Program-made: the position numbers and the translations under genes | Shown: positions 50,211 through 59,456 of the stretch, piece after piece | Numbering within the stretch: position 1 is the first letter of the stretch | Layout of the letters: every line of letters begins with the position of its first letter | Assembly (NCBI GenBank): GCA_012295225.1 | Contig: WMKK01000015.1 | Span: forward strand, 410,421-474,420 | From: Ostreococcus mediterraneus | Taxonomy: Eukaryota; Chlorophyta; Mamiellophyceae; Mamiellales; Bathycoccaceae | Reading direction: 5' to 3' | Length of the DNA: 64,000 nt | Notes under the pieces: generated by a model | What the model saw: the letters and a program-made list of their open reading frames with translations, nothing else | What the model was told of the DNA's origin: nothing | Databases searched by the model: none

Positions 50211-50975
50211 CTATTCGAGGACGACGACGGCGCCGACGGCTTTTAGCTTTTCGACGATGGCTTCGGCATCCTCCTTCTTCATATCCTTCTTCAACACCGC
50301 AGGCGTGCCCTCGACGAGCTCTTTCGCTTCTTTAAGACCTAATTCTGTAATCGCGCGCACTTCTTTAATCACCTTGATTTTCTGCGCCGCGTCGAACGAT
50401 TCGAGCTTGACGGTGAACTCCGTTTTTGCTGGCGCCGCCGCCGCCGCGGGCTCCGCGGCACCGCCGCCGCCACCACCACCAGCCATCGCACCACCACCAC
50501 CGCCCATCATCATACCACCACCTCCACCGAACATCATACCGCTCATGTCACCCAACCCGAGTCGTGCCGCCAACGAATCGCACAACTCGTTAATCTCAAT
50601 CAACGTCAACGCGCACACTTGATCCACAATCGCTTGCACCTTGGGCGTCGTCTTCGCGCCCATTTTCTTATCAAGATCTACAACCACGTCATCATCTTTC
50701 GCATTCTTAGCCTCCATATCGTCGTCAGCGGCGTCAGCGGATGCTGAGGACCCGGCAAACCCTCTCGCAAACGCCGGCGTTCTCGCCCCGTCCCGCTCGC
50801 GACGATCGCCTTCCCGCGTCGCCTTCCCGTTCGTCACATCTCGCGATGACGCCGATGACGTCGTCATCAATGATCGGCATGTCGCCGTCGCCGTCGCTGC
50901 CGCGCACTGTCGCGACGACATCGCCGTCGTCGTCAACGCACGGCGGCTCGATCGCATCATCATTCCATGCATCAT
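50211..50975 (-). CDS. Mitochondrial ribosomal protein bL12
   Basis: 254 residues. A long N-terminal region rich in Met, Arg, Ser, Thr ([13 protein letters not shown]) acts as presequence, followed by an acidic stretch. The L7/L12 dimerisation helix region is [27 protein letters not shown], then a flexible hinge made of Met/Gly runs and Ala/Pro repeats. The C-terminal domain is [21 protein letters not shown] to [17 protein letters not shown]. The C-domain resembles mitochondrial rather than plastid L12 ([14 protein letters not shown]). The poly-Gly/Met hinge is longer than usual. It recruits translation factors to the ribosome stalk. Confidence 0.93.
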   Translation of the reverse strand: MMHGMMMRSSRRALTTTAMSSRQCAAATATATCRSLMTTSSASSRDVTNGKATREGDRRERDGARTPAFARGFAGSSASADAADDDMEAKNAKDDDVVVDLDKKMGAKTTPKVQAIVDQVCALTLIEINELCDSLAARLGLGDMSGMMFGGGGGMMMGGGGGAMAGGGGGGGAAEPAAAAAPAKTEFTVKLESFDAAQKIKVIKEVRAITELGLKEAKELVEGTPAVLKKDMKKEDAEAIVEKLKAVGAVVVLE

Positions 50976-51281
50976 GGCTCAACGATGTGTTGTGTTATTC
51001 AATGTCGTCGCGTTCTATCACCGCCGCTCGGGGGTGGATAAATACCGAGCCGAGTTGTGCGATGCCGTACGCGTGCGTGCGTGCGTGCGCTCCACGGTGC
51101 GTCCGACGACGGAGGCGACGAGTGAGGACTCGCGCACGCATGAGTTGTAGGGTTTGTGCGCGGCGTCTTGCGGTTGAACGCGTCCGACGAAGGCGGAATC
51201 GATGATGAATGACGTTGTTGATGGCTATAGTATACGACATATGTCTACGCGCACGAGCACGCGGTGTGTGTGTGCTGGGTT
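50976..51281. promoter_or_regulatory. bL12 promoter region with telo-box
   Basis: 306 bp between the bL12 start and the end of the RELCH-like gene. TAGGGTTT at 51148-51155 (AAACCCTA in the bL12 direction) lies 173 bp upstream of the bL12 ATG. TGCGTGCGTGCG repeats lie at 51078-51092. No gene was seen. Confidence 0.5.
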
Positions 51282-54200
51282 CTAAGTTGACCGGGGCGCG
51301 CGCGCGAGTTTCGATTTCATGCGACCGAACACCGAGCCGGATGTCGGCGGAGCGGCGGCGGATGACGTCTGCGGCGGCGGTTGGCGAGTGGGAATCGAGG
51401 CGGGTATTGGTTCGGCTGGGGTGGCTGGGGCGATTTGCCAACCACCGTCTCTGAGCATTGTTTCCACTTGCGCGCGATGGGCTTGGTCGAGGGCGGTGTA
51501 CGCCGATTCGCCGCCGAGGAGGGCGACGAGCGCCGGAGCGACGGCGGCAAAGAGCGCGCCGTCGGCGCCGAGTAATTCTCGAGCTGCGGCGAACAAGGCG
51601 GTGGCCATCGCGCAGTCGTCTTGGGTGAACGACTTGCGATTAGTGCGGTCGTGTGCGGGGAAATTAGCCTGCGCGAGCGCAGACACGGCGTTGGCGGCGG
51701 AGACCGCGAATGTCGTCCCGGGCACCGAAGCGCCGCGCGACATCGCAGCCACGACGGCTACGCGAACGTCGATATCGACATCCGCCGCCAAGATCTCAAG
51801 CTGACGCATCGTGTGCGTGGTTGCATCGACGGATTCGTAATGCGAACACGCCACGCTCGCCAGAGCGAGGGCGGATTCGCAACGTACGTATTTCGCCGCG
51901 TCGGCTCGCAGCGCGTTCAACGTCGGGTAGACGTCTTCGAGCACCGAAGGCGTCGGCAATACCTCAGACGTCGCCGCGAATAGTCGCGTGGTGAGCAATC
52001 GCACGCCCGTTTCGTTATCCGGTTTCGCGCATCGCTTCAACGTTCGAAGTAAACACGCGTTGTGTCGCTCTAAAGCAGCCAAATAACGCGCGGCGTCACC
52101 CATGATGTCAGACGTCGTCGCGTCTTCGGACCTCGGGACATCCGACAACACCTTCGGCGCCTCAACCTCGATCAATCGCTTGAGGTAGTCCTCGAGCACG
52201 TCATCGCCGTTCGGGGTGTTGGGCACCACACCCGCGAGTAGCAGTGGGAGCACTGCCGCGCGTTGGTCGCGACTCACCACGCACGCCTCGTTGAGCTCGT
52301 CAATCAACGTCGACCGCGTGACGCGCGGGCCGACCACCTTACACCACGACGTGAGCGCCGCGCACATACTCTCGCGCACGGATTCTTGACCAACCACGTC
52401 GGGTGCGGCTGAACTAATGATGCGGACGATGACGCGCGAGGCGTCATTGACGCACCACGTCGCGAGCGGCCAAGCGGCGTCATTTGCGAGGGCGACGTCG
52501 ACGGCGTCGGGGTCGCCGCGTGTGTGTTCTGGTGCCGACCGCTCAATGGCGCCCCGAATAGTAGGCATCATGGATTCGAACATTCGCATCGTCGCCGACG
52601 CGCGCCAACGCATGCGATCGGCTTCTTCGGGAGATGACCATCCGGTAAATGCGCGTTCAGCTCCGGCGCCGGACCATCCGCTTTCGAGCGCCGCGAGCGC
52701 TGCGTTGAATAATTTTGGCGCAAACACATCGGTAAAACGATTCATGGACACCGCCGATGCGTCTTGTGACGACAAATACCATTCCGCGATCGCTGGGGCG
52801 AGATCAAGACGCGCGGCGTCGGCCACGTCTTCCGAACCGTCGGACGCGAGCGCCAACGCGACGTCCTCGGCGACGTCGGCGGCTGTGGCGTCGCTCGGCG
52901 CGCGAGCGGCAATGTATCGCGACATTCCGCGCGCACATTCTGCGCGCACGTCATCGCTCGGGTCTGCCGCGCCACGTTTGAAGCTATCGATGATGAATGC
53001 GTTCGAGGTGTACCACAACGACGACCCGAGCTTGGCGACGACGTCGAGCGTCAATACTCTGCGTTCGTCCCCGTGCGCGGCGGCGGCGGATGTTTCAGCG
53101 CTTAAACATCCACGGGAAAACATACCATCAAAGGCATCGACGCCCACGACTTCACCAACGTTTGCGATCGCGTTTGCGATCGCCAGACGTTGGTCTTCGT
53201 TTGGTTTCTTGTACATTTCGAAAAACATATTCGCCGCTCGAGCGGCTCGAGTGGCGTCACCCGCCGCTCGTGCGCACGCGCGAGAAATCATCGGTAACAA
53301 CTCCAGGCGTGCGCTCGCGGGGAGTTTCCCAACAACAGTGCTAATCACATTCAAGCACACATCAATAGTTTCGTCTTCTTCGATCGTCGTTCGCGGTGCA
53401 CCGCCGTGTATCGACGTCCAATCATCCGAAGCCGTCACCTCGGCGTCGGTTTCAGCGCCCAAGCGCGAGAGCAATCGAGTCATCTCACTCGTCGCCGCAT
53501 TCGCCCGCTTTTCCCACGACGAAGACGATGTTTTCATCAAATTCAACTCTGCGTTTATCTTGGCTAAATTATCGCTCACAGTGGCGTGTTCGTCGCGTAA
53601 AGTGGTGATTTCTCGCTCGAGCTCGTCCACGCGCGCTCGAGCGCGCACCAATTCGCTCTCCGCCGCGTCGCTCCGCGCTCTCTCGCTCTCCAACGCCGCC
53701 GCCGTGTGCTCGGCGACGCGTGCGCGGTCATACATCCTCCTAAGCGCCGCACGTTCGCCAACGCTCGACGCTTGAGGCGATTTTCCGAACGATTGCTCAT
53801 CCAACGTCGCCGCCGTCGGCGATTCGTCCCGCATCGCGAGCGCCGCCGCTCGAAATCCCCGCCGAGATAAAAACTCATAGCACGCCGCATCGAGCTTGGT
53901 ATCCGTGTCTACGTGCGCTTGCGTAGACGTGCTCGCATCCATGCTCGCATCGGCGCGCGGAACCGCACCAAAGGCGTCATCCGCGTCCATAGCCGCGCGC
54001 GTCCCATCCGCGTCGTCCCGCGCTCTCAAAGCTGATGATGATTGCTTTCCATGACGCGCGAGATCGTCCCTAGCGATGCGTAAATCGTACTCAGCCACCG
54101 CAGCGCGAGACTCGGCATCGATCACGCGCGCGGCACTGACGCCAGAATCAAACGTCTCGCGTACGGCGCGTAAAACTTGCGCGGGAAACCGTTGCGAGTC

Positions 54201-54353
54201 GGTGAAAAACTTGTGCAGCGTGAGCCGCGCGGCGTCGTCAGCGGCGAGCGCGCCCGTGCGCTTGGCGTCGATGTATAGCTCGTACAGCGCGCACCAATAC
54301 CCGCGCTGGATGAGGTAGAGTGCGGTGGGGAGGAGCTCGGCGTCGGGGGGCAT
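51282..54353 (-). CDS. LisH/coiled-coil/HEAT-repeat protein, RELCH-like
   Basis: 1,023 residues from ATG 54353. Residues ~4-70 form an N-terminal helical module (LLPTALYLIQRGYWCALYEL...LHKFFTDSQRF). A LisH-like segment, DAACYEFLSRRGFRAAALAM, lies near 165 and a coiled coil (SDAAESELVRARARVDELER onward) near 225-300. About 700 residues of HEAT-like helical repeats follow (LLPMISRACARAAGD, LGSSLWYTSNAFIIDSFKRG, CALTSWCKVVGPRV). The order matches RELCH (KIAA1468), which acts in Rab11-linked cholesterol transport between recycling endosomes and trans-Golgi in animals. The frame continues to a GTG at 54449. Function here is inferred. Confidence 0.75.
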   Translation of the reverse strand: MPPDAELLPTALYLIQRGYWCALYELYIDAKRTGALAADDAARLTLHKFFTDSQRFPAQVLRAVRETFDSGVSAARVIDAESRAAVAEYDLRIARDDLARHGKQSSSALRARDDADGTRAAMDADDAFGAVPRADASMDASTSTQAHVDTDTKLDAACYEFLSRRGFRAAALAMRDESPTAATLDEQSFGKSPQASSVGERAALRRMYDRARVAEHTAAALESERARSDAAESELVRARARVDELEREITTLRDEHATVSDNLAKINAELNLMKTSSSSWEKRANAATSEMTRLLSRLGAETDAEVTASDDWTSIHGGAPRTTIEEDETIDVCLNVISTVVGKLPASARLELLPMISRACARAAGDATRAARAANMFFEMYKKPNEDQRLAIANAIANVGEVVGVDAFDGMFSRGCLSAETSAAAAHGDERRVLTLDVVAKLGSSLWYTSNAFIIDSFKRGAADPSDDVRAECARGMSRYIAARAPSDATAADVAEDVALALASDGSEDVADAARLDLAPAIAEWYLSSQDASAVSMNRFTDVFAPKLFNAALAALESGWSGAGAERAFTGWSSPEEADRMRWRASATMRMFESMMPTIRGAIERSAPEHTRGDPDAVDVALANDAAWPLATWCVNDASRVIVRIISSAAPDVVGQESVRESMCAALTSWCKVVGPRVTRSTLIDELNEACVVSRDQRAAVLPLLLAGVVPNTPNGDDVLEDYLKRLIEVEAPKVLSDVPRSEDATTSDIMGDAARYLAALERHNACLLRTLKRCAKPDNETGVRLLTTRLFAATSEVLPTPSVLEDVYPTLNALRADAAKYVRCESALALASVACSHYESVDATTHTMRQLEILAADVDIDVRVAVVAAMSRGASVPGTTFAVSAANAVSALAQANFPAHDRTNRKSFTQDDCAMATALFAAARELLGADGALFAAVAPALVALLGGESAYTALDQAHRAQVETMLRDGGWQIAPATPAEPIPASIPTRQPPPQTSSAAAPPTSGSVFGRMKSKLARAPRST

Positions 54354-54483
54354 CGAGAGCGCGCTCAACCTTTCGCGTCGCGGTGTGAAGCGCGAGAGCG
54401 TTTCTTCTGACGAATGTTTTGTGACTACACGGAAGAGACTAGAGTACACGCGAGGAGGAGGTTTCTAATAAACGAGACGAGCG

Positions 54484-55103
54484 TTATTTCTTTATCGCGC
54501 TGATGTAAAGCACTGATGACATGCGAGGAATGAACGACAAACACCGTCAGTCAGTACGAGCGTTCACCCAATCGTTTGACTCGACGTCTTCGCGAGCTCC
54601 ATACATAATTATCCGCACACGCACGCGAGATCACACGTACCGTTATTGCCGCGAATAAACGCATCACCATACTTATTTTTTAATTGTCCGTTGACGTACT
54701 CCTACACCGCGAGCGCGCATAGAGCATTGATTCGTTAGTCGCGGGCGCCGACGCGATCGATCGAGGTGAACCTAACGACGCGCACACGACTCACGTCGCG
54801 CGCATCACCATCGCATCGTCGTCACTCACCTCCGTTTGCTCCATCGCGATGTTCATGTATCCATCTAAACACGCCAAGATCCCTACAGCGATAAACACGC
54901 GCGTCGTCGCGCCAATACCGTCAGTCATCATTCATGCATCATCAACCATCAGCGTCGGGGCAAACACAACGCTCGAACGCGCCACCGACGGCGTGCGTAC
55001 CTCGATAATCCACCCCAGAGTTCAACTTCACGCTCACTTTCTTGCCCTTGATGGCTTTTAAGAAATCCGCCGGGGATTTCCCTTCGCTCGCACCGCTGCT
55101 CAT
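54484..55103 (-). CDS. LSM6: U6 snRNA-associated Sm-like protein LSm6, three introns
   Basis: Ring subunit of LSm1-7 (mRNA decay) and LSm2-8 (U6 snRNA). Minus-strand exons are 55103-55001, 54882-54830, 54701-54641 and 54512-54484, giving 81 residues, the family length. Joins give VDYRG/ILACLDGYMNIAMEQTE/EYVNGQLKNKYGDAFIRGNN/VLYISAIKK. Sm1 (FLKAIKGKKVSVKLNSGVDY) and Sm2 (IRGNNVLYIS) motifs are intact. Introns 1 and 3 use GTACGC/GTACGT donors with an ACTGACG branch. Intron 2 uses GTGAGT with ACTAACG, the only such intron in the window. Start is 88 bp from the divergent VTE4 ATG. Confidence 0.96.
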
Positions 55104-55191
55104 GGTTGATGAAGATTCGAAGCGTTGGCGTCGCACACTGGCGCGCGCCACTCACCGCCACGTGTCGCACGTGAACGCACGCACGGCGACC

Positions 55192-55195
55192 ATGG

Positions 55196-55230
<35 letters not shown>

Positions 55231-56310
55231 ACGCACGCGATGTGCGGCGTTCGCGCGCGATCGCAGGCAGCACCGGGCGTGAAATCATCGTCATCAATAC
55301 ATCGTCACGTGACGATGAAACGAAGCGCGCGCTGTCGGGCCGAGGGCGACGAACGTGTCCCCGGGTCGGCGCGTCAGGCATCGGTTGGGGAAATAGAAAC
55401 CCTGGTAAATCCGCTCATCGCGTCGACGCAGACGTTGAATGATGGGATTGCAAAGTTTTACGACGAGTCGAGCGGGTTGTGGGAAGACGTGTGGACGGCG
55501 GAGGGCGGAGGCGATGGTACGCACATGCATCATGGGTATTACGCCGTGGGTAATCGAGGAGAGAATGGTGGGAGTTTGAATCATGCGCAGGCGCAGGTGG
55601 ATATGATTACAGAGAGTTTGAAGTGGGCGGGCGTGGATGCGATGACGCGCGTCGTGGACGTCGGGTGCGGTATCGGCGGCTCGTCGCGGTTCATGGCGAA
55701 AAAGTATGGGTGTCAAGCCGAAGGCGTGACTTTGTCTCCTGTTCAAGCGGCGAGGGCGAATACGCTGTCGCGTCAAGAGGGTTTGGGAGATAAAGCGCGC
55801 TATCAAGTCGCCGACGCGTTGAACATGCCGTTTGAGAACGGCGCGTTTGATTTCGTGTGGTCGATGGAGAGCGGCGAGCACATGCCTGATAAGAAGAAGT
55901 TTGTCAACGAGCTCGCGCGCGTGTGCGCACCGGGAGGGAGAATTCTGATCGTCACGTGGTGTCATCGCGTGTTAGAGCCCGGAAAGTCTCTCGAACCTGC
56001 CGAAAAAGTACTGCTTGATCGCATTTGCGACGCCTATTACCTCCCGGCGTGGTGCTCCATCGCCGACTACGAGGCGCTCGCCAAAGACGCGGGTTTGGTG
56101 GATATACGCACCGAGGATTGGAGCGAAGAGGTCAAACCGTTCTGGAAAGGTGTGATTAAAACCGCGTTGACGCTTAAAGGGGTCATGGGTCTCATCAAGG
56201 CGGGTCCGGCGACGTTGCGAGGCGCGTTGGTCATGCCTCTCATGCAAACGGGCCTCGCCACGGGCACCATCAAGTTTAATTTAATCACCGCACGCAAGCC
56301 CGCGGCGTAG
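55192..56310 (+). CDS. VTE4: Gamma-tocopherol methyltransferase, plastid
   Basis: SAM-dependent enzyme converting gamma- to alpha-tocopherol. 372 residues. Transit peptide about 60 residues, starting with a Met/Thr repeat encoded by a GACGAT microsatellite, then the family opening GIAKFYDESSGLWEDVW and HMHHGYY. SAM motif I is VVDVGCGIGGSSRFMAKKYG, then GVTLSPVQAARAN, VADALNMPFENGAFDFVWSM-ESGEHMPDK and PGGRILIVTWCHR. LPAWCSIADYEALAKDAG and the C-terminal WKGVIKTALTLKG block also match plant VTE4. The start at 55192 is the first ATG after the divergent LSM6 start. Confidence 0.95.
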
Positions 56311-56350
56311 ACACTTACATTACTCACACGTGTATCATTTATGACGACGA

Positions 56351-56443
56351 TTACCACTTGTCGGTAATCACACGAGCCATCTCACGCGCCGCGCGAGTAA
56401 CCTCGAAGGCTGTGTAATTCAGAAGAATTTTCTTGTAAACCAT
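56351..56443 (-). CDS. Possible 30-residue small ORF
   Basis: An ATG-to-TAA frame encoding MVYKKILLNYTAFEVTRAAR then EMARVITDKW. It is antisense to the 3' flank of VTE4. The amino-acid mix is protein-like and unlike the Arg/Ser strings of chance frames in this genome. It could be a micro-protein or the last exon of an unrecognised gene whose upstream exon lies above 56443. No family was recognised and support is weak. Confidence 0.25.
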   Translation of the reverse strand: MVYKKILLNYTAFEVTRAAREMARVITDKW

Positions 56444-56572
56444 CACACGTCGACTCGCGCGCGCGCGCGCGAAGCACGAGGCCAACTGGTACCCAAAAAG
56501 ACAGTACGCGGTACACGGGAAGCGTCGCACGCGCGACGACGCGAATTAAACGCGGCGAAGCGGTGAAATCCC

Positions 56573-57157
56573 ATGCTCGACGGCGCTATAAAAAGCGCAC
56601 TTGAATACGAACAGTCGCGCGGTGATGATGAAGTCGACGACGACGACGATGGGTTGAGTGCCAGCGCCAGGGCGTGCTTGGCACAAATAGATGGCACAGA
56701 TGGCGACGGTTCGTCCGCGCGGCTGATTCGCGCGTCACGGGAAGTGGCGGTCGAGCGAGAGCGCAGAGTGAGAGCGCAGAGCGAGCGTTGGCGCGCAGAG
56801 CGAGAGCGCGACGCTCCAAACTCGGCTGATGCCATATTTGTGCACGCGTTAGCGACGACACCGACCACGAATATCTGTCATCATGTGTGCGCGCATTACG
56901 ATTACGATCCCGTCGCGTCATGGACGACGTGCGATTCGAGTCGTCAACGTCGCCGCGACGACGAACGTTTGCTTCCAATCTCCGTGTGGGCTCAACCCGA
57001 TCGTATTTTAGGCGGCCGCGTGGTCCAACCCGGCGACGCGCACGTCAGTCGTCGCCAAGCCACGCGTGCGATAGAGCCCAAGGTCAAGCATCATGGAAAA
57101 GCCATGGTGCCACAGCAAAGATCGACGAATATGTTCGCGTTGATGGCGCACTACTGA
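56573..57157 (+). CDS. Hypothetical protein
   Basis: 194 residues from ATG 56573. The N-terminal part is acidic (AIKSALEYEQSRGDDEVDDDDD), followed by an Arg/Glu-rich helix (SREVAVERERRVRAQSERWR). The C-terminal ~100 residues contain HHVCAHYDYDPVASWTTC, ISVWAQPDRILGGRVVQPG and QQRSTNMFALMAHY with no known motif. The second half could be partly untranslated sequence if an intron exists, though no GTRCGY donor with CTGAC branch was found. The antisense frame 56443-56868 is Ser/Arg-rich and judged a shadow. Confidence 0.45.
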   Translation: MLDGAIKSALEYEQSRGDDEVDDDDDGLSASARACLAQIDGTDGDGSSARLIRASREVAVERERRVRAQSERWRAERERDAPNSADAIFVHALATTPTTNICHHVCAHYDYDPVASWTTCDSSRQRRRDDERLLPISVWAQPDRILGGRVVQPGDAHVSRRQATRAIEPKVKHHGKAMVPQQRSTNMFALMAHY

Positions 57158-57270
57158 TGGCTAAAAATACGTCGTTTTGTTTATCACGTCATCTATTTTA
57201 CTTCTAGGGCTGTGCACGCGCGCGCGTGCGCGTGCGCGTGTCGCTATTCATACGATTATCATCAACATTG

Positions 57271-57954
57271 TCATCGTCTGCTGCTTTCGCGCTTTTTACA
57301 CGTCGGGCAAATCCACTTCCCTTTCACCTTGTTCTTCACCGACAACCCGACGCACGCAAAGTGATACCATTCGATTGGACAATCGTCATTCTCGCACGCA
57401 ATCATCTCCCCGAACGACACTTGTTGACAAATACAATACGTAGGCTCGTTCGGATTCGCCATCGGCGCATCGTACGCCCCAGAACCGACAAACCCACCCG
57501 ACGCCGGCGACGCCGCGTCGGCGTCGCCCAAAGCGCCAACGTTTCGCACCGCCAAATCATCATACGACCTATCACGCGCGCGCACGGCTTCCTCAAACAC
57601 CGCTAAATCCCGATCAAGCTTTGTTATCGCCTCATCCACGGCATCGTACGCGCCTTGCGCCGTCGCCACGCGCGCATCCGCCAACGCGCGCATCGTCTTT
57701 GCGCGCGTCTCCAGCTCGCTCACCGCCCGCGCGCGCATCGCCTTCAACGCCGCCGACGAAGACGTCGCCGATAGACCATCACCACCACCATCCGCCGCCG
57801 CCGCATCCATGACCTCACGCACGAGCGCCGCGCACGCGCCGCCTTCCGCATCCATGGCGTCATCCAACGCCCGCGCGCGCATCGCCCCGCTCGCGAGCGC
57901 TCTGTCGACCCCACCGCCGTCGCATCCCGCCGCCATCGCCGCCGCGCACGACAT
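57271..57954 (-). CDS. ING-family PHD-finger protein
   Basis: 227 residues from ATG 57954. The first ~135 are helical ([40 protein letters not shown]), corresponding to the ING N-terminal dimerisation helices in shortened form. The C-terminal PHD finger is complete: [20 protein letters not shown], then [12 protein letters not shown] and GKWICPTC, with the Cys4-His-Cys3 zinc ligands and the Tyr/Met/Trp set that reads H3K4me3. ING proteins sit in histone acetyltransferase or deacetylase complexes. The short basic tail ESSRR could bind phosphoinositides. The MRG-domain gene at 3.7 kb may act in related complexes. Confidence 0.9.
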   Translation of the reverse strand: MSCAAAMAAGCDGGGVDRALASGAMRARALDDAMDAEGGACAALVREVMDAAAADGGGDGLSATSSSAALKAMRARAVSELETRAKTMRALADARVATAQGAYDAVDEAITKLDRDLAVFEEAVRARDRSYDDLAVRNVGALGDADAASPASGGFVGSGAYDAPMANPNEPTYCICQQVSFGEMIACENDDCPIEWYHFACVGLSVKNKVKGKWICPTCKKRESSRR

Positions 57955-58310
57955 CACAACCCCCAGTCGCGCCCAGTCGCGCCCAGTCGCCCAGTCGCCC
58001 GTCGCCCGTCGCCCACTGACGCGTCGACCGGGCGCGCGAATTCAAACTCGCGCGAGCCCGCGCACGCGAGGATGCGCGCGGGGTGCATGTTTTTATCTAG
58101 ATCGGTAGATATGAGCCACACTATACGTATTAGTCGCCAGATATACACACTGTGACGGTGTTTTCTTTTTATACATAGGGTTAAAGTGTGATTATATGTT
58201 GCAACCCATGTGGCGAGGTATATTCCGCGTCCTCGCGGACGGTTGTCGCGCGCGACGTCGCGACGCGCGCTCGGACGGCGCGCGCGCACCGAGCGCGCAC
58301 CGAGCGCGCG
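57955..58310. promoter_or_regulatory. Divergent promoter region (ING / 2OG oxygenase)
   Basis: 356 bp. Tandem CCCAGTCGCG and CCCGTCG units lie at 57961-58012 next to the ING start. An AT-rich stretch 58090-58200 (TATACGTATTAG, TTTTCTTTTTATACATAGGG) probably holds the core promoter of the oxygenase. Confidence 0.45.
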
Positions 58311-59243
58311 ATGGGGTTCAAGACGTCGCATCGACGCGATGGGGCGAAGGTGCGGCGACGCGAGCGCGCGGAGGATCGAGACGCGCGCGCGCCCGGGGCT
58401 GGTGGCGCCACGGTCGACGTTGGCGGCGCTGGGAAGCCGACGACAGCGCGCGAGGGTCGACGAAGCGCGAGTGAAACCGCCGGGGTGTACGCGGTGCTGG
58501 TGTTTATTGCGTTGAGGTTCGCGCAGAGGTGTTATAACTTTAGCGAGAAGAGGTTCATCACGACGGAGTGGGACGCGCCGCTGACGACGACGCGCGACGC
58601 GTATTTGAGTCCGTGGAAGTTTGAGGCATTGAAGCAGTGTGCGTTGACGCATCCGAAGCTGCGCGTGAAAGGAGGGTTGAATGATAATGGGCTCTCCAAG
58701 ACGCGCGGGTTCGTGGTGAAATTCAACACCGAGGGCGTGGATGAGTTTAAGGAGAAGGAGGAGTACGCGTGCTTTCGAGAAGTGTTTGACGATATTCGGT
58801 TGCCCGACGCGAACGCTTTCGTGATGAATATATTATTGTGCGAACTCGGTGATTACGATCAATATAACGCCGATGAGCTCTCGGTTGGATTGCATTTAGA
58901 CACCACGGTTGGTATTTATTCTCGTCACACGTTCATCGCGCACCAAGTGAGCGTGTTGTACGCGTCGGTGCCGAACGACATGCGCGGCGGCGCGCTCGAA
59001 GTGTTCCCATACGGCGACGGCGACCCTAGGCTTGGGGCCACGCCCGAAGAGGTCATCGCGCCCAAGGAAAACACCCTCGTCACCTTTCGCGGCGACGCGT
59101 TTCACCAAGTGAAATCCTACGGCACGCGCACGGGTAAAGAACGCGTCTCGCTCGTCCTCGAGCAATACAAAATCGACGACGAGATGTACCCCAAAACCCT
59201 GCGTTTCCACGAGGCGTTCAAATCTAACATGGCCATGATGTAG
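58311..59243 (+). CDS. Membrane-anchored 2-oxoglutarate/Fe(II) oxygenase
   Basis: 310 residues. A basic N-terminus is followed by one membrane anchor at about 62-80 (VYAVLVFIALRFAQRCY), the layout of type II Golgi/ER prolyl 4-hydroxylases. The double-stranded beta-helix domain has the first iron ligands in GLHLDTTVGIYS (His-x-Asp), then GGALEVFPYG, the distal His in FHQVKSYGTRTGKERVSLV and the Arg that binds 2-oxoglutarate. It could be a prolyl or lysyl hydroxylase of secreted proteins. The substrate is not deducible. The frame is open upstream from 58188 but that part is Arg-rich. Confidence 0.8.
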   Translation: MGFKTSHRRDGAKVRRRERAEDRDARAPGAGGATVDVGGAGKPTTAREGRRSASETAGVYAVLVFIALRFAQRCYNFSEKRFITTEWDAPLTTTRDAYLSPWKFEALKQCALTHPKLRVKGGLNDNGLSKTRGFVVKFNTEGVDEFKEKEEYACFREVFDDIRLPDANAFVMNILLCELGDYDQYNADELSVGLHLDTTVGIYSRHTFIAHQVSVLYASVPNDMRGGALEVFPYGDGDPRLGATPEEVIAPKENTLVTFRGDAFHQVKSYGTRTGKERVSLVLEQYKIDDEMYPKTLRFHEAFKSNMAMM

Positions 59244-59456
59244 CTCGCACATTGCGTCGTCGGCGGCGGCGGCGTTATCGTCGTTATCGTTGTTCATATT
59301 TAATATTTAGTCCGTTCTCTCAACATGTGAAACGTCACGTCGAATCATGATTGGTCGCGAGTCCCCCCCCCCAAACCGGGCCCACCCCGAGAGAAACCCC
59401 ACGTCGCTCTCACGCGGCATTCGCCCGCGCGACGCACGACGACGACGACGACGACG

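Noticed and set aside
55042-55191. Upstream extension of VTE4 from 55042
   Set aside because: Overlaps the first exon of the divergent LSM6 gene on the opposite strand and does not resemble a transit peptide.
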